This document shows, piece by piece, positions 1 through 10,268 of a DNA stretch of 64,000 nt. The first letter of the stretch is position 1. Each line of letters starts with the position of its first letter. The notes beneath the pieces were generated by a model. It was not told the origin of the DNA. It ran no database searches and saw only the letters and a program-made list of their open reading frames with translations. Both the position numbers and the translations under genes were made by a program. The stretch is from Mycobacterium sp. D16R12. GTDB lineage: Bacteria; Actinomycetota; Actinomycetes; Mycobacteriales; Mycobacteriaceae. The stretch spans positions 124,001 through 188,000 of the forward strand of contig NZ_MAFC01000020.1 in the NCBI RefSeq assembly GCF_002013465.1. The letters run 5' to 3'.

Positions 1-738
1 GGGCTTGTCGGGTATCTGTGGGCGACAGTGGCGGGATCGATGTCGTGGTTACTGCTCACCGTGGTCTCCAAACCGACCCGCGAGGCGCTCACGGTGCCTG
101 CACTCGTCGACACCATGGAATTCCTGCGCGGTGCCCGGCATTCGATCGCCGCTGCCGCCGCCAGCGCGGTACTGGTGATGGGTTTCCCGGTGCTGTTGCA
201 GTCGACGACAGGCGATCTGGGCACCACCGGCGGCGTGGTGATCCTGGCCGTCACATTGACCCGTGCGCCACTACTGGTGCCGCTGACAGCGCTGCAGGGC
301 AACCTCATCGCCCATTTCGTGGACGAGCGGGATCGGCGCCTCAGTGCGCTGATCACCCCCGCCGCCATCATCACCGGCGTCGGAGCGGTAGGCGTCGCGC
401 TCGCCACGACCGTTGGCCCCTGGTTGCTGCGGACGGTGTTCGATCCGGCATACCAGGCGGGCGGTCCACTCCTGGGCTGGTTGACCACCGGAGCGGTGAT
501 GATCGCGTTGCTGACGCTGACCGGGGCGGCCACCGTGGCCCATGCCCGACACCGCGCCTACTCGGCGGGATGGGTTGGGGCCACAGTGGTCTCGGCGCTG
601 CTGCTGCTGTTACCTCTCGATTTGGAGGAGCGGACAGTCATCGCGTTGATAGGCGGGCCCGTCGTCGGAATCATCGTGCATGTGGCCGCACTCGCCTTCT
701 GGCGCGACCCGGAGACCACCGAAGACATCATCGACTGA
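1..738 (+). CDS. Polysaccharide/lipid flippase-like membrane protein, C-terminal part
   Basis: The frame is open from the first base, so the N-terminus lies outside the window; about 245 residues remain. The fragment is strongly hydrophobic, with about six membrane segments separated by short Arg/Asp-rich loops, and ends in a short acidic tail. This matches the C-terminal half of MATE/Wzx-type polysaccharide export proteins, and its position matches Rv3630, an integral membrane protein next to envelope glycosyltransferases. An internal ATG at position 28 gives a shorter frame but is probably not the start. The substrate is unknown. It is convergent with the acyltransferase gene that follows, 17 bases away. 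Confidence 0.6.
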   Translation, partial: GLVGYLWATVAGSMSWLLLTVVSKPTREALTVPALVDTMEFLRGARHSIAAAAASAVLVMGFPVLLQSTTGDLGTTGGVVILAVTLTRAPLLVPLTALQGNLIAHFVDERDRRLSALITPAAIITGVGAVGVALATTVGPWLLRTVFDPAYQAGGPLLGWLTTGAVMIALLTLTGAATVAHARHRAYSAGWVGATVVSALLLLLPLDLEERTVIALIGGPVVGIIVHVAALAFWRDPETTEDIID

Positions 739-755
739 GCGGCACACCAACACAC

Positions 756-2141
756 TCAGATCCCGGCGGCGTGCTCCAACTCCGCCAGCGCCGCCTCGAG
801 ACCGTCGGCCATCTCGTCGATATCCGCAGCGACCTCCGGTGTGGTGACGAACCCGAAATCCATGTGCTCCATGTAGGAAAAACAGGTGATGTTGAGGGCC
901 ACGTCCAGCACGGGCGGACCCAGCGGGATCATCGACTCCAACCGGGCGCCGGCCATGTAGAGCGGAAAAGACGGCCCTGGGACGTTCGAGAGCACCAGGT
1001 TGATCGGGGCCAGGTTCCGGGACAGCCCGCTGGCGGTATACGCCCGCGCCGCCAATTGCAGCAGCCCCGGCGGCGTCGTGTCCGTCAACCCCATGATCTG
1101 ATGCGCCGACATCGCGCGTGCCATTTCCTTGGCGCCCTGCGTTCCCTCGTAGATCGCCCTGATCCGCTCGGCCGGGTCATCGATATCCGTCGCCAGCGAG
1201 ACCGTCATCGAGCTGATCTGATTGCCCACCTCGCCATCGGTTTCTTCGGTGCGCACCGAGACCGGAATCTGCACGATCAGCGGTTTGTCCGGCAGCTCGT
1301 CGCGCTTGGCCAGATAGTCCCGGACAGCCCCCGACACGATGGCCAGCACCACATCGTTGACCTTGACGCCAAACGCGTCCTTGAGCGCCTTGACCCGTGC
1401 CAGTTCAAGACGCGCACCCGATATCCGGCGGTGTGGCGACACCGGCGCATTGAATCGGGTGTGTGGGGCCTCGAAGTACCCGGGTGATTTCCGTTCCATG
1501 CCGAACACCGCCAGCTGCTGGCGAACCGTCTGCTGCACCAGGCGAACGACCCGATACGGCGTCTTGACGCCCAGGTTGACCAACGCACTCAACAGGATGC
1601 GCTCGCGGCTGGGCAACCCGAGCCCCACCAGCGACCCAATGGTGTCGTCCGGCGCCGGCCGCGGCTCGGGTGCGATATCGAACAGGATCTCGCCCAGGCC
1701 CGCACCCGAAACTCCGTCGACGATGGCGTGATGCATCTTGGTCAGCGTGGCGACACGTCCACCCTCGACACCCTCGATCACCCACAGCTCCCATAACGGG
1801 CGCGATCGGTCGAGCTTGTACGACATCAGCCGGCCTGCCAGCTCCTCCAGCTCCTTGCGACCGCCAGGCGCGGGAACACCGATGCGGCGAATGTGAAAGT
1901 CGGGATCCAGTTCCTCGTCTTCGACGAACCATGGCCGGTCCAATCCCAGCGGGACGTCGGTGACATGCCAGCGAAGCTGCGGCATCGACGGAAGTCTCTC
2001 CACGATGAGACTGCGAACCCGCTCAAAGCTGTAGTCAGGTGCATCGGTGGGGTCATAGATCGACAGTCCCCCGATGTGCATATGCCAACCCGCCGTTTCG
2101 GCGTGCCAGAACGCCGCATCTACCCCAGACAGCCGCTGCAT
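756..2141 (-). CDS. WS/DGAT-type wax ester synthase/diacylglycerol acyltransferase
   Basis: A 461-residue protein of the wax ester synthase/acyl-CoA:diacylglycerol acyltransferase family, which makes triacylglycerol or wax esters from acyl-CoA. The catalytic HHxxxDG motif is intact as HHAIVDG at about residues 137-143. The family signatures PLW (about 115-117) and [10 protein letters not shown] in the C-terminal half are present, as is the usual MQRLSG start followed by a D-x-FWH segment. Length fits the family (about 450-480). It lies between the flippase and glycosyltransferase genes, in opposite orientation, where M. tuberculosis has no such gene, so it is probably a lineage-specific insertion. 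Which acyl acceptor it uses cannot be told from sequence. Confidence 0.9.
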   Translation of the reverse strand: MQRLSGVDAAFWHAETAGWHMHIGGLSIYDPTDAPDYSFERVRSLIVERLPSMPQLRWHVTDVPLGLDRPWFVEDEELDPDFHIRRIGVPAPGGRKELEELAGRLMSYKLDRSRPLWELWVIEGVEGGRVATLTKMHHAIVDGVSGAGLGEILFDIAPEPRPAPDDTIGSLVGLGLPSRERILLSALVNLGVKTPYRVVRLVQQTVRQQLAVFGMERKSPGYFEAPHTRFNAPVSPHRRISGARLELARVKALKDAFGVKVNDVVLAIVSGAVRDYLAKRDELPDKPLIVQIPVSVRTEETDGEVGNQISSMTVSLATDIDDPAERIRAIYEGTQGAKEMARAMSAHQIMGLTDTTPPGLLQLAARAYTASGLSRNLAPINLVLSNVPGPSFPLYMAGARLESMIPLGPPVLDVALNITCFSYMEHMDFGFVTTPEVAADIDEMADGLEAALAELEHAAGI

Positions 2142-2251
2142 GGCCGAAACATTAGTGCCGCCAACGTTCCCTTCTGCCGGAATGGCAGGACTTGTCCGGG
2201 CCGGGCAGAGCCGACGTCCGCTGATGGGATGCCGGTGCTACCTTGATCCCA

Positions 2252-2946
2252 GTGAGCAACACCGGTAACAGCGACGTCTGGCTGGTCATCCCTGCCTATA
2301 ACGAGGGGCCAGTCATCGCCGACGTCATCGCCGCGGCGCTCGGCACGTTCCCCAACATCGTCTGTGTGGACGACGGCAGCGCGGACCGCACCGCCGCGCT
2401 GGCACACGGCGCCGGGGCACATCTAGTCCGGCACCCGGTCAATCTGGGGCAGGGCGCGGCGATACAAACCGGTGTCGAATACGCCCGCGCGCAGCCCGAT
2501 GCCCAAGTCTTCGTGACCTTCGACGCCGACGGCCAGCATCAGGTCAAGGACGTGGTGGCCATGGTGGACCGGCTGCGACTCGAACCGCTCGACATCATCG
2601 TCGGCACCCGTTTCGGTGCGGGGTCCGCACCCAGCCATGTGCCCCTGATCAAGCGCATCGTGCTGAAAACCGTTGTGCTGCTGAGCCCCCGTACCCGGCG
2701 CCTGAACCTGACCGACGCCCATAACGGACTCCGAGTGTTCAACCGCACCGTCGCCGATAGCCTCAACATCACCATGAACGGCATGGGCCACGCCAGCGAG
2801 TTCATCGCGATGATCGCCGAAAAACATTGGCGGGTAGCAGAACAACCCGTCGATATCCTGTACACCGAATACTCGATGGCCAAGGGCCAGTCACTGATCA
2901 ACGGAGTCAACATCATGTTCGACACCGCGTTCCGCCGGAGGTTGCC

Positions 2947-2950
<4 letters not shown>
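2252..2950 (+). CDS. ppgS: Family 2 glycosyltransferase, PpgS-like (Rv3631 homologue)
   Basis: A GT-A family 2 glycosyltransferase of about 232 residues. It shows the N-terminal nucleotide-binding segment IPAYNEG, the VDDGSAD motif and the metal-binding FDADGQH motif typical of dolichol/polyprenyl-phosphate sugar transferases. I chose GTG at 2252; TTG at 2243 is in frame but less likely. Rv3631 (PpgS) makes polyprenyl-phospho-N-acetylgalactosamine for arabinogalactan decoration, together with Rv3632. The next gene here is the Rv3632-type partner and overlaps it by the GTGA arrangement, so the pair is translationally coupled. Specificity for GalNAc is inferred from synteny only. Confidence 0.8.
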
Positions 2951-4251
<1,301 letters not shown>

Positions 4252-4308
4252 CTACCGACCGTGCCTGATGTTCTTCCCGCAAGCGTTCATCGCTACTCTC
4301 GGGCCCTG

Positions 4309-6081
4309 ATGCCTTTTGCCAGAACCAACCGCGTCGCCGTGGCCGCAGCGGCTCTCATCGTGGTGCACCTTGTGGTTCGCGGCGTGCTGGCGTTCGGGGG
4401 CGATTTCTATTGGGATGACCTGATCCTGGTCGGCCGCGCGGGCACGCAGGGCTTGTTCTCTCCGTCATATCTGTTCGACGACCACGACGGACACGTCATG
4501 CCCGCGGCCTTCCTGCTGGCGGGCATCATCACCAAGCTCGCCCCGTTGAGCTGGTTCTGGCCCGCGCTGAGCCTGGTGATTCTGCAGGCATTGGCGTCCC
4601 TGGCACTGCTGCGGGCGCTGTGGGTGATTCTGGGTTGGCGGCCGGTGTTGCTGGTTCCGCTCACGTTCGCCCTGTTCACGCCGCTGGCGATACCCGGTTT
4701 CACCTGGTGGGCCGCGGCGCTGAACTCCCTGCCGATGATGACGGCGATGTGTTGGTTCGTGGCCGATGCGGTGCTGCTGGATCGCACCGGGAACCGCAGG
4801 TACGCCGCGGCGGCGATGGGCGCCTTCCTCGGCGGGCTGCTGTTCTTCGAGAAGTCGGTTGTCATTCCGTTCGTGGCGTTCGCGGTGGTGGCGCTGTTGG
4901 CCTATCTGCGCGGCGACGGGTGGTCGGCGCTGTCACGGACATGGCGACGCGGCGCGATGCTCTGGATTCCGGCCGGGGCACTCACCGCGGCGTGGATCGT
5001 CCTATATCTGGTGGTGGTGGATCAGAAGCGGTGGAGTACCGACCTGCCGATGACGTGGTCGCTGCTGCAACGCTCCTTCACGCACGGGGTGCTCCCCGGG
5101 TTGGTGGGCGGGCCGTGGCGCTGGGACCGCTGGGTACCCAGCTCACCGTGGGCCGAGCCGTCGTCGTGGGTGATCTGGCTGGGCGCGCTCGCGCTGGGGG
5201 CGACCGTCGTGCTGACGTGTTTTCGTAAACAGCGACTGGCGTCGGTCTGGCTGACGCTGCTGGGTTACCTGGCCGCCAGTGAGGTGCCGATCTATCTCAT
5301 GCGCTCATCGGCGTTCACGGCACTGCTGCTCGCGCAGACCTTGCGCTATCTGCCGGATCTGGTGGTGGTCGCCACGCTGCTGGCCGCGGTGGGGCTCACC
5401 GCCCCGAACCGTCCGGGCAGCGGCTGCCTGGACAGCTCTGTCCGACGCACCGCGATGGTCGCGTTCGCGTTGGCATTGTTCGTGGGAAGCAGCCTGTTCT
5501 CGACGGCCACCTATCTGCGGAGCTGGCGCAACAACCCCGCCTCGCCCTACATCGCCACGGTGAAGCAATCCCTGGCTGCGGTCGCGGACGGGCCTGCGAT
5601 CCTTGATCAGGAAGTCGACCCACTGGTGCTACAGAATGTGGTGCGGCCGGAGAACCTGTTAAGTCATATGTTCGCCCTGGTCCGGCCCCGGCCAGAGATC
5701 GGTTCCACCACAACGCAGTTACGCATGCTCGACCGCTACGGACACCTGCTGGACGCCCAGGTGACGTGGGTGCGCGCCCTGACCGAGGGCCCGGTGCCAG
5801 GATGCGGATACCTGGTGCAGTCCACGCAGACCCTGCCACTGACCGGGCCGTTGCTTCCCGCGGACTGGATCGTCGAACTGAACTACCTCGCCAACACCGA
5901 GGGCGCGGTCTGGGCATCGTTCACCAACGGGCCCAGCGTCAAGGTTCCGGTTCGCCCCGGACTCAACCGAGTGTTCATCAGACTCCCAGGTTCAGGGAAT
6001 TCGCTTACCCTGCAGCCGATTACCCAGGCATTGTCGCTGTGTGTCGCCGTCGGGCCGGTGGGAGCGCTCGCGCCCCGGTAG
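4309..6081 (+). CDS. Large polytopic membrane protein (Rv3635-like)
   Basis: About 590 residues when started at ATG 4309; a GTG at 4261 would add 16 residues that look like untranslated leader. The N-terminal two thirds has about ten hydrophobic segments. The first periplasmic loop contains DFYWDDLILVGRAG and an FDDHDGHVMP segment, a pattern resembling GT-C type membrane glycosyltransferases, which carry acidic residues in the first outer loop. The last 160 residues are soluble and probably extracytoplasmic. Position matches Rv3635, an essential-looking membrane protein of unknown function. A GT-C role in envelope glycan assembly is inference. Confidence 0.75.
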   Translation: MPFARTNRVAVAAAALIVVHLVVRGVLAFGGDFYWDDLILVGRAGTQGLFSPSYLFDDHDGHVMPAAFLLAGIITKLAPLSWFWPALSLVILQALASLALLRALWVILGWRPVLLVPLTFALFTPLAIPGFTWWAAALNSLPMMTAMCWFVADAVLLDRTGNRRYAAAAMGAFLGGLLFFEKSVVIPFVAFAVVALLAYLRGDGWSALSRTWRRGAMLWIPAGALTAAWIVLYLVVVDQKRWSTDLPMTWSLLQRSFTHGVLPGLVGGPWRWDRWVPSSPWAEPSSWVIWLGALALGATVVLTCFRKQRLASVWLTLLGYLAASEVPIYLMRSSAFTALLLAQTLRYLPDLVVVATLLAAVGLTAPNRPGSGCLDSSVRRTAMVAFALALFVGSSLFSTATYLRSWRNNPASPYIATVKQSLAAVADGPAILDQEVDPLVLQNVVRPENLLSHMFALVRPRPEIGSTTTQLRMLDRYGHLLDAQVTWVRALTEGPVPGCGYLVQSTQTLPLTGPLLPADWIVELNYLANTEGAVWASFTNGPSVKVPVRPGLNRVFIRLPGSGNSLTLQPITQALSLCVAVGPVGALAPR

Positions 6082-6091
6082 ATTGGGCGCC

Positions 6092-7738
6092 ATGCTCGGA
6101 GAACTGGCTTTCACCTGGACGGGACGACTCTCTGCCCCCTTCCTTGAAAAGCTGCTCGACCTGCCCGAACCCGTCACCGCCGAGGTGCAGGCACGTAGGG
6201 GCATCAAGGTAGCGATGCCCGACGGGGTCAAGCTCGCTACCGATCACTTCCGGCCACCCGGACAAGATCCCCTACCCGCCGTCATCTTCCGCACGCCATA
6301 CGGCAAGCACGGCGCGATAAGCCAGATGTGGGCAACACTGTTGGCACGTCAAGGATTTCAGGTTGTTCTGCAGGACACTCGCGGCCAATTCGGTTCCGGG
6401 GGAAGGTTCGATGCCTTTCGGCAGGAACGTGCGGACGGCTTGGCCACCGCGGCCTGGGTCCGGGAGCAGCCATGGTGCGACGGCACACTTGCGACCGCAG
6501 GCCCGTCGTATCTCGGGCACACCCAGTGGGCGGTGGCACCTTACGTCGAGCCGCCCTTGGCGGCCATGTGCCCGGCGATCACCACCAGTAATTTCACCGA
6601 GCTCTTCTATCCGGGCGGGGCATTCAATCTGCACAACTTGCTGAGCTGGTCGGCCTCGATCGGCACGCACGGCGGCTCCCAGATCAAACGCCTGCTCGAG
6701 ACGCGCACCCTCGAGAAGCAGGTACGTCGCGCCATGGATCACCTGCCCCTCGGCAACGCCGACAATGTCGCCATAGGAAAGCCAGAACCGTTCTGGCGCA
6801 CGGTAACCGACCACACCGACGACGACTACTGGGATGAGATCGACCACACCCCACGGCTCGCGCAGCTCAACACACCGGTGAGCATGGTGACCGGATGGTG
6901 GGATCTGCTCCTGGTGGGCCAGCTGCGCGACTACGACGAATTACAGAAGGCCGACTGCCCGCGGCGGATCACCATTGGCCCATGGGACCACATGAAGTCA
7001 CTCAAGGCCGTGGTGTCCGATAGCTTCTCGTGGCTGGCCGCTCATCTACAGGGCGACGCCTCCTCGACACATCGCTCGCCGGTTCGGGTCTACCTACAGA
7101 AGGCCGGCCAATGGCTCGACTTCGACCACTGGCCGCCCAAGAAGTCAACCCCCACCCCGCTGTATCTGCAGTCCAACCATGTATTGGATTGGATTGCACC
7201 GCAAGGTGATAACTCTGACGATGCGTTTACCTACGATCCGACGGATCCCACTCCAGTGGTGGGCGGAGCGTTGCTGGACACGAGAGCATCCGGTCAGCGA
7301 GACAACTCCGCGATCGAGAAGCGTTCCGATGTGGTTGTTTACACCAGCGATCCGCTGACGAGCGATCTGGACCTCATCGGACCCATTTCGGCGTCCATCT
7401 ACGCGACCACCGACAGCGGCCAGGGCGATCTGTTCGTCCGACTCTGCGATGTCGACCGAAAGGGCATATCCCGCAACGTCTCCGATGGCATCGTACGGTT
7501 GAACGGCGCGACAGGTTCGCCGGTTGAAGTAACCATGCATCCCACCGGTTACCGCTTCACACGGGGACACCGACTGCGCGTCCAGGTCAGCGGCGGCGCG
7601 TTTCCGAACCACGCCCGCAACACCGGTTCCGGTGAACCGCTGGCAACCGCCAGCCGCATCGTCCCGATCCACTTCGAGGTCCACCACGACAAGGAACGCC
7701 CCTCTTCCGTGACACTTCCGGTGATGCGCACTTCATGA
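6092..7738 (+). CDS. CocE/NonD-family serine hydrolase
   Basis: A 548-residue alpha/beta hydrolase of the X-Pro dipeptidyl-peptidase/cocaine esterase (CocE/NonD) family. The nucleophile motif GPSYLG places the catalytic Ser near residue 139. The oxyanion segment IFRTPYGK, an Asp in the region TGWWDLLLVGQ and the His of GPWDHMK follow in family order, then a C-terminal jelly-roll domain with LDLIGPISASIYA. The start is ATG 6092; the longer frame begins inside the upstream gene. There is no signal peptide, so it is probably cytosolic. The lipoprotein gene downstream overlaps by ATGA. The natural substrate (ester or amide) is unknown. Confidence 0.88.
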   Translation: MLGELAFTWTGRLSAPFLEKLLDLPEPVTAEVQARRGIKVAMPDGVKLATDHFRPPGQDPLPAVIFRTPYGKHGAISQMWATLLARQGFQVVLQDTRGQFGSGGRFDAFRQERADGLATAAWVREQPWCDGTLATAGPSYLGHTQWAVAPYVEPPLAAMCPAITTSNFTELFYPGGAFNLHNLLSWSASIGTHGGSQIKRLLETRTLEKQVRRAMDHLPLGNADNVAIGKPEPFWRTVTDHTDDDYWDEIDHTPRLAQLNTPVSMVTGWWDLLLVGQLRDYDELQKADCPRRITIGPWDHMKSLKAVVSDSFSWLAAHLQGDASSTHRSPVRVYLQKAGQWLDFDHWPPKKSTPTPLYLQSNHVLDWIAPQGDNSDDAFTYDPTDPTPVVGGALLDTRASGQRDNSAIEKRSDVVVYTSDPLTSDLDLIGPISASIYATTDSGQGDLFVRLCDVDRKGISRNVSDGIVRLNGATGSPVEVTMHPTGYRFTRGHRLRVQVSGGAFPNHARNTGSGEPLATASRIVPIHFEVHHDKERPSSVTLPVMRTS

Positions 7739-8298
7739 TCGCGAAAAACCTTTATGCCCTAGGGTTTATCGGGATACTTCTCACTGGATGCGGAGGCGGT
7801 CAGGCTTCAGAGAGTCGACCAACCCTGATCCACGTCGGCCCCAGTGGCGGCGGGCCCGAAACCAAAGTGGTCACGGCAGAGGAAGGCAAGCCCGGTGCTC
7901 TCGGACAGCAGGTACGCGACGGCGACCTCGCGTTTGTGGTCACACGGGTAAGCGATGCCGGGACCGTCGGCGACCAGACGAATCCGTCCCTGCAGGCGAC
8001 GGCGACCGGCACCTTCGTCGTCGTGCACGTCGAGGTTCTGAACCTCGGACAGGCGACGCACTCCTTCCTCGGTGACGAACAAAAGCTCAGGGACGCAACC
8101 GGCAAGGAATACGCCCCCGATAGCATGGCAAACATCCTGGCGCGCAACGCCGAACAGCTTGAGCCCGGCGCAGAACTCGGGCCCGGCGCGCAGAAGCGGT
8201 CGGTGCTCGTCTACGACGTTCCGCCCGGCACCGTGCCCAAGGAGATCGACCTACATACCGACTACAAGTCCAAGGGCACCAAGGTCCTGCTCGGCTAG
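7735..8298 (+). CDS. Secreted lipoprotein with DUF4352-like domain
   Basis: A 187-residue protein with a typical lipoprotein signal peptide: basic MIAKN, a hydrophobic stretch and lipobox LTGC with Cys at about residue 20. The mature part holds a segment beginning GDLAFVVT and ending VLVYDVPPGT, the pattern of DUF4352/telokin-like immunoprotective extracellular domains. Its ATG overlaps the stop of the hydrolase gene, so the two form an operon. It should be anchored on the outer face of the plasma membrane. No enzymatic motif is visible and function is unknown. Confidence 0.82.
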   Translation: MIAKNLYALGFIGILLTGCGGGQASESRPTLIHVGPSGGGPETKVVTAEEGKPGALGQQVRDGDLAFVVTRVSDAGTVGDQTNPSLQATATGTFVVVHVEVLNLGQATHSFLGDEQKLRDATGKEYAPDSMANILARNAEQLEPGAELGPGAQKRSVLVYDVPPGTVPKEIDLHTDYKSKGTKVLLG

Positions 8299-8855
8299 TC
8301 GGTGGGCGGGAAAAGCGCGTACGCGATCTGCGAGGCGATCGCCCTCGGATCGGCGTCATCGCGTGAATCGGCAAGCGCCCCAGTGGACCACAACGAGACG
8401 AACCCGTGCACCAAGGACCATGCCGCGCGCGCGGCGGTGACCTTATCGGCCGATGTCTGCGCGGGCGTCAGTGTCGCTATCCCGGCATCCAGGGCGGCGC
8501 CGGCACGGTCTCGTGCCGCGGCGAATTCCGCATCGGTGGAATCCAGTAGCGCGGGTTCGAACATCACCGAATAGTGGCCAGGATGGGCCAGGGCGAAGTC
8601 CACATAGGCCAGGGCCGCGGCATGGAAGTCGGGGTGCGCGCCGTCGAGGGCCTCGGCGAGTTTGGTGAATCCGTCGGCGGCCAACGCGGTGAACAGACCG
8701 CGACGATCGCCGAAGTGGTGTGCGGGTGCGGCGTGCGAGACGCCCGTTTCGCGGGCCAGTTCACGCAGTGACAGCTCGCCTGCCCCGCGCCGGGCCACCA
8801 TATCGGCCGCGCTGGCCAGTATCGCCGCACGCAGATCGCCATGGTGATACGACAT
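8295..8855 (-). CDS. TetR-family repressor of the divergent DoxX gene
   Basis: A 186-residue TetR regulator. The helix-turn-helix spans about residues 25-46 (SLRELARETGVSHAAPAHHF), and the C-terminal part resembles the WHG/TetR_C_13 ligand-binding domain. The start ATG 8855 gives MSYHHGDL, the usual beginning of this subgroup; the longer frame to 8873 runs into the operator. It is divergent from the DoxX gene with 82 bases between starts, and that gap holds a near-perfect inverted repeat. It most likely represses itself and the DoxX gene. The inducer is unknown. Its 3' end overlaps the lipoprotein gene by 4 bases, convergently. Confidence 0.9.
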   Translation of the reverse strand: MSYHHGDLRAAILASAADMVARRGAGELSLRELARETGVSHAAPAHHFGDRRGLFTALAADGFTKLAEALDGAHPDFHAAALAYVDFALAHPGHYSVMFEPALLDSTDAEFAAARDRAGAALDAGIATLTPAQTSADKVTAARAAWSLVHGFVSLWSTGALADSRDDADPRAIASQIAYALFPPTD

Positions 8856-8876
8856 CGCACCAGCATAGCCCACATC

Positions 8877-8922
8877 TTGACAGTGACTAGTTCGCGGGTA
8901 TCGTCTATCTAGTCACTGCCAA
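8877..8922. promoter_or_regulatory. TetR operator between tetR and doxX
   Basis: Arms at 8877-8890 and 8909-8922 form an inverted repeat matching at 13 of 14 positions (core CAGTGACTAG / CTAGTCACTG is perfect) with an 18-base spacer. Each arm also contains its own pseudo-palindrome, TGACTAGTT and its mirror TCTAGTCA, so two dimers could bind side by side. The left arm overlaps a TTGACA -35-like hexamer. The site sits between the divergent starts at 8855 and 8938. Confidence 0.8.
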
Positions 8923-8937
8923 GATTGGAGGATTGTC

Positions 8938-9372
8938 ATGGCGCCACTTGTCGCACTCGTCGTGGGTTCCCTGCTGGCGCGCCTGATCGGCGCCCTGGGC
9001 TTCACACCCGTCAATTCGTGGCCGGCCGCCGTCGCCGTCGGTCTCGCCGCGATGTTCACGCTGACCGGTGTCGCGCACTTCGTCCCGAAGATGCGTGCGG
9101 CAATGATCGCGATCGTGCCGCCGTGGATTCCGGCGGCCGGGTTCCTGGTGGCGCTGACTGGTGTGCTCGAACTGCTCGGCGCGATCGGCGTGCTGGTTCC
9201 CTCGACGAGGGTGGTGGCTGCCGCATGCCTGGGAGTGCTGTTGGTGGTGATGTTTCCGGCCAATGTGTACGCCGCGAGTCAGCGGTCCAACCCGTTTTCG
9301 ACTCCCCTGGGTTGGCGCACCGCCGAACAGCTGCTGTTTCTCGCGGCAACCGCGGTCGTCGTGTGGGGCTAG
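8938..9372 (+). CDS. DoxX-family membrane protein
   Basis: A 144-residue protein with four hydrophobic segments. The family-typical GLAAMFTLTGVAHFVPKMRAAM region is at about residues 35-57, followed by IVPPWIPAAGFLVALTGVLELLGAIG. DoxX-like proteins are small four-helix membrane proteins tied to redox and thiol-stress handling in mycobacteria (DoxX acts with SodA and SseA in M. tuberculosis), though this subfamily's role is not established. A GGAGG ribosome site lies 7 bases before ATG 8938. It is divergent from, and probably repressed by, the adjacent TetR. Confidence 0.85.
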   Translation: MAPLVALVVGSLLARLIGALGFTPVNSWPAAVAVGLAAMFTLTGVAHFVPKMRAAMIAIVPPWIPAAGFLVALTGVLELLGAIGVLVPSTRVVAAACLGVLLVVMFPANVYAASQRSNPFSTPLGWRTAEQLLFLAATAVVVWG

Positions 9373-10115
9373 ATCAAGTGCCAGACCAGGACCGCGGCCA
9401 GCACTCCCATCCCGTTGAGTGACCAATGCAACGCAATGGGCGCCAACAGGCTCCCGCTGCGGCGCCGCAGCCAGGTGAAGACAAAACCGGCAAGGGCGGT
9501 GGCCACCACCGCGCCGGCAACACCGGCGATCTGTGCCCACAGGCCTACCCCGAGCAGCTTCGTCAGGCCGACATTGCCGGTCGTGAGGCCCAGCGACGTG
9601 GCGATGTGCCAAAAGCCGAACAGCAGAGACCCGACGGCCGCGACTCCCCGGAAGCCCCAGGCTCGGGCCATCGTCCCGTGCAGAACTCCCCGGAAGGCGA
9701 GCTCCTCGGGAATCACGGTCTGCAGCGGTATCAGGACGAATGAGGCGAGCAACGCGCCCGAAACGGTCGTGGCGTAGCTGCTGTTGAGGAACATCGGCCG
9801 GGTGATCGGCAGCAAGAGTCCTATGCCGATCACGGCGCCGACGATGACCACCGCGACGGCCGCGTACTTGGCGCCCGAACGCCAATGGGCGCGGCCCAAC
9901 CCCAGCTCGGCCCAGGAATGACCCCGGTAGCGGATCAGGGCCAGCAGCCCGATCGCGGCGATCGGGACCACGACGAAATTCGCCCAGGGCGTGGTGAAGT
10001 GCGCGATCAGATTGGTGGCGACGAGAACAGCGACCACGACGGCAATGTCGATGTAGGTGCGCACGTCCCGCAATCCATGCAGGGGCGCAGCAGCAGCCGA
10101 GGTCTCAGTAGGCAT
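9369..10115 (-). CDS. CPBP-family intramembrane metalloprotease
   Basis: A 248-residue membrane protein with about eight hydrophobic segments. The CPBP (Rce1/Abi) motif EExxxR appears as PEELAFRGVLHG at about residues 140-151, followed by FGFWHIATSL and LHWSLNGMG, which supply the conserved His residues of motifs 2 and 4. These are glutamate-type intramembrane proteases related to the eukaryotic CAAX protease Rce1; bacterial members process small peptides or membrane proteins. It is convergent with the DoxX gene (4-base overlap). The substrate is unknown. Confidence 0.87.
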   Translation of the reverse strand: MPTETSAAAAPLHGLRDVRTYIDIAVVVAVLVATNLIAHFTTPWANFVVVPIAAIGLLALIRYRGHSWAELGLGRAHWRSGAKYAAVAVVIVGAVIGIGLLLPITRPMFLNSSYATTVSGALLASFVLIPLQTVIPEELAFRGVLHGTMARAWGFRGVAAVGSLLFGFWHIATSLGLTTGNVGLTKLLGVGLWAQIAGVAGAVVATALAGFVFTWLRRRSGSLLAPIALHWSLNGMGVLAAVLVWHLI

Positions 10116-10268
10116 CCGGTCCAGAGTACCGGCGGTCCCGTTGGCCCAGGTCAGAGTGTGATCCAGTCGTGACTAGCGTCGCGCACCTCCGCACGGCGCG
10201 AACTGTGGCAGTGCCCACAACGCCGCGTTAGCCGGAACACGATCCACCCTCACGTAAGTTCTGGAATC

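Noticed and set aside
18..1487. 489-residue frame on the plus strand
   Set aside because: Arg/His/Gly-rich translation typical of an out-of-frame reading; it runs across the flippase gene and antisense to the acyltransferase, which has intact catalytic motifs.
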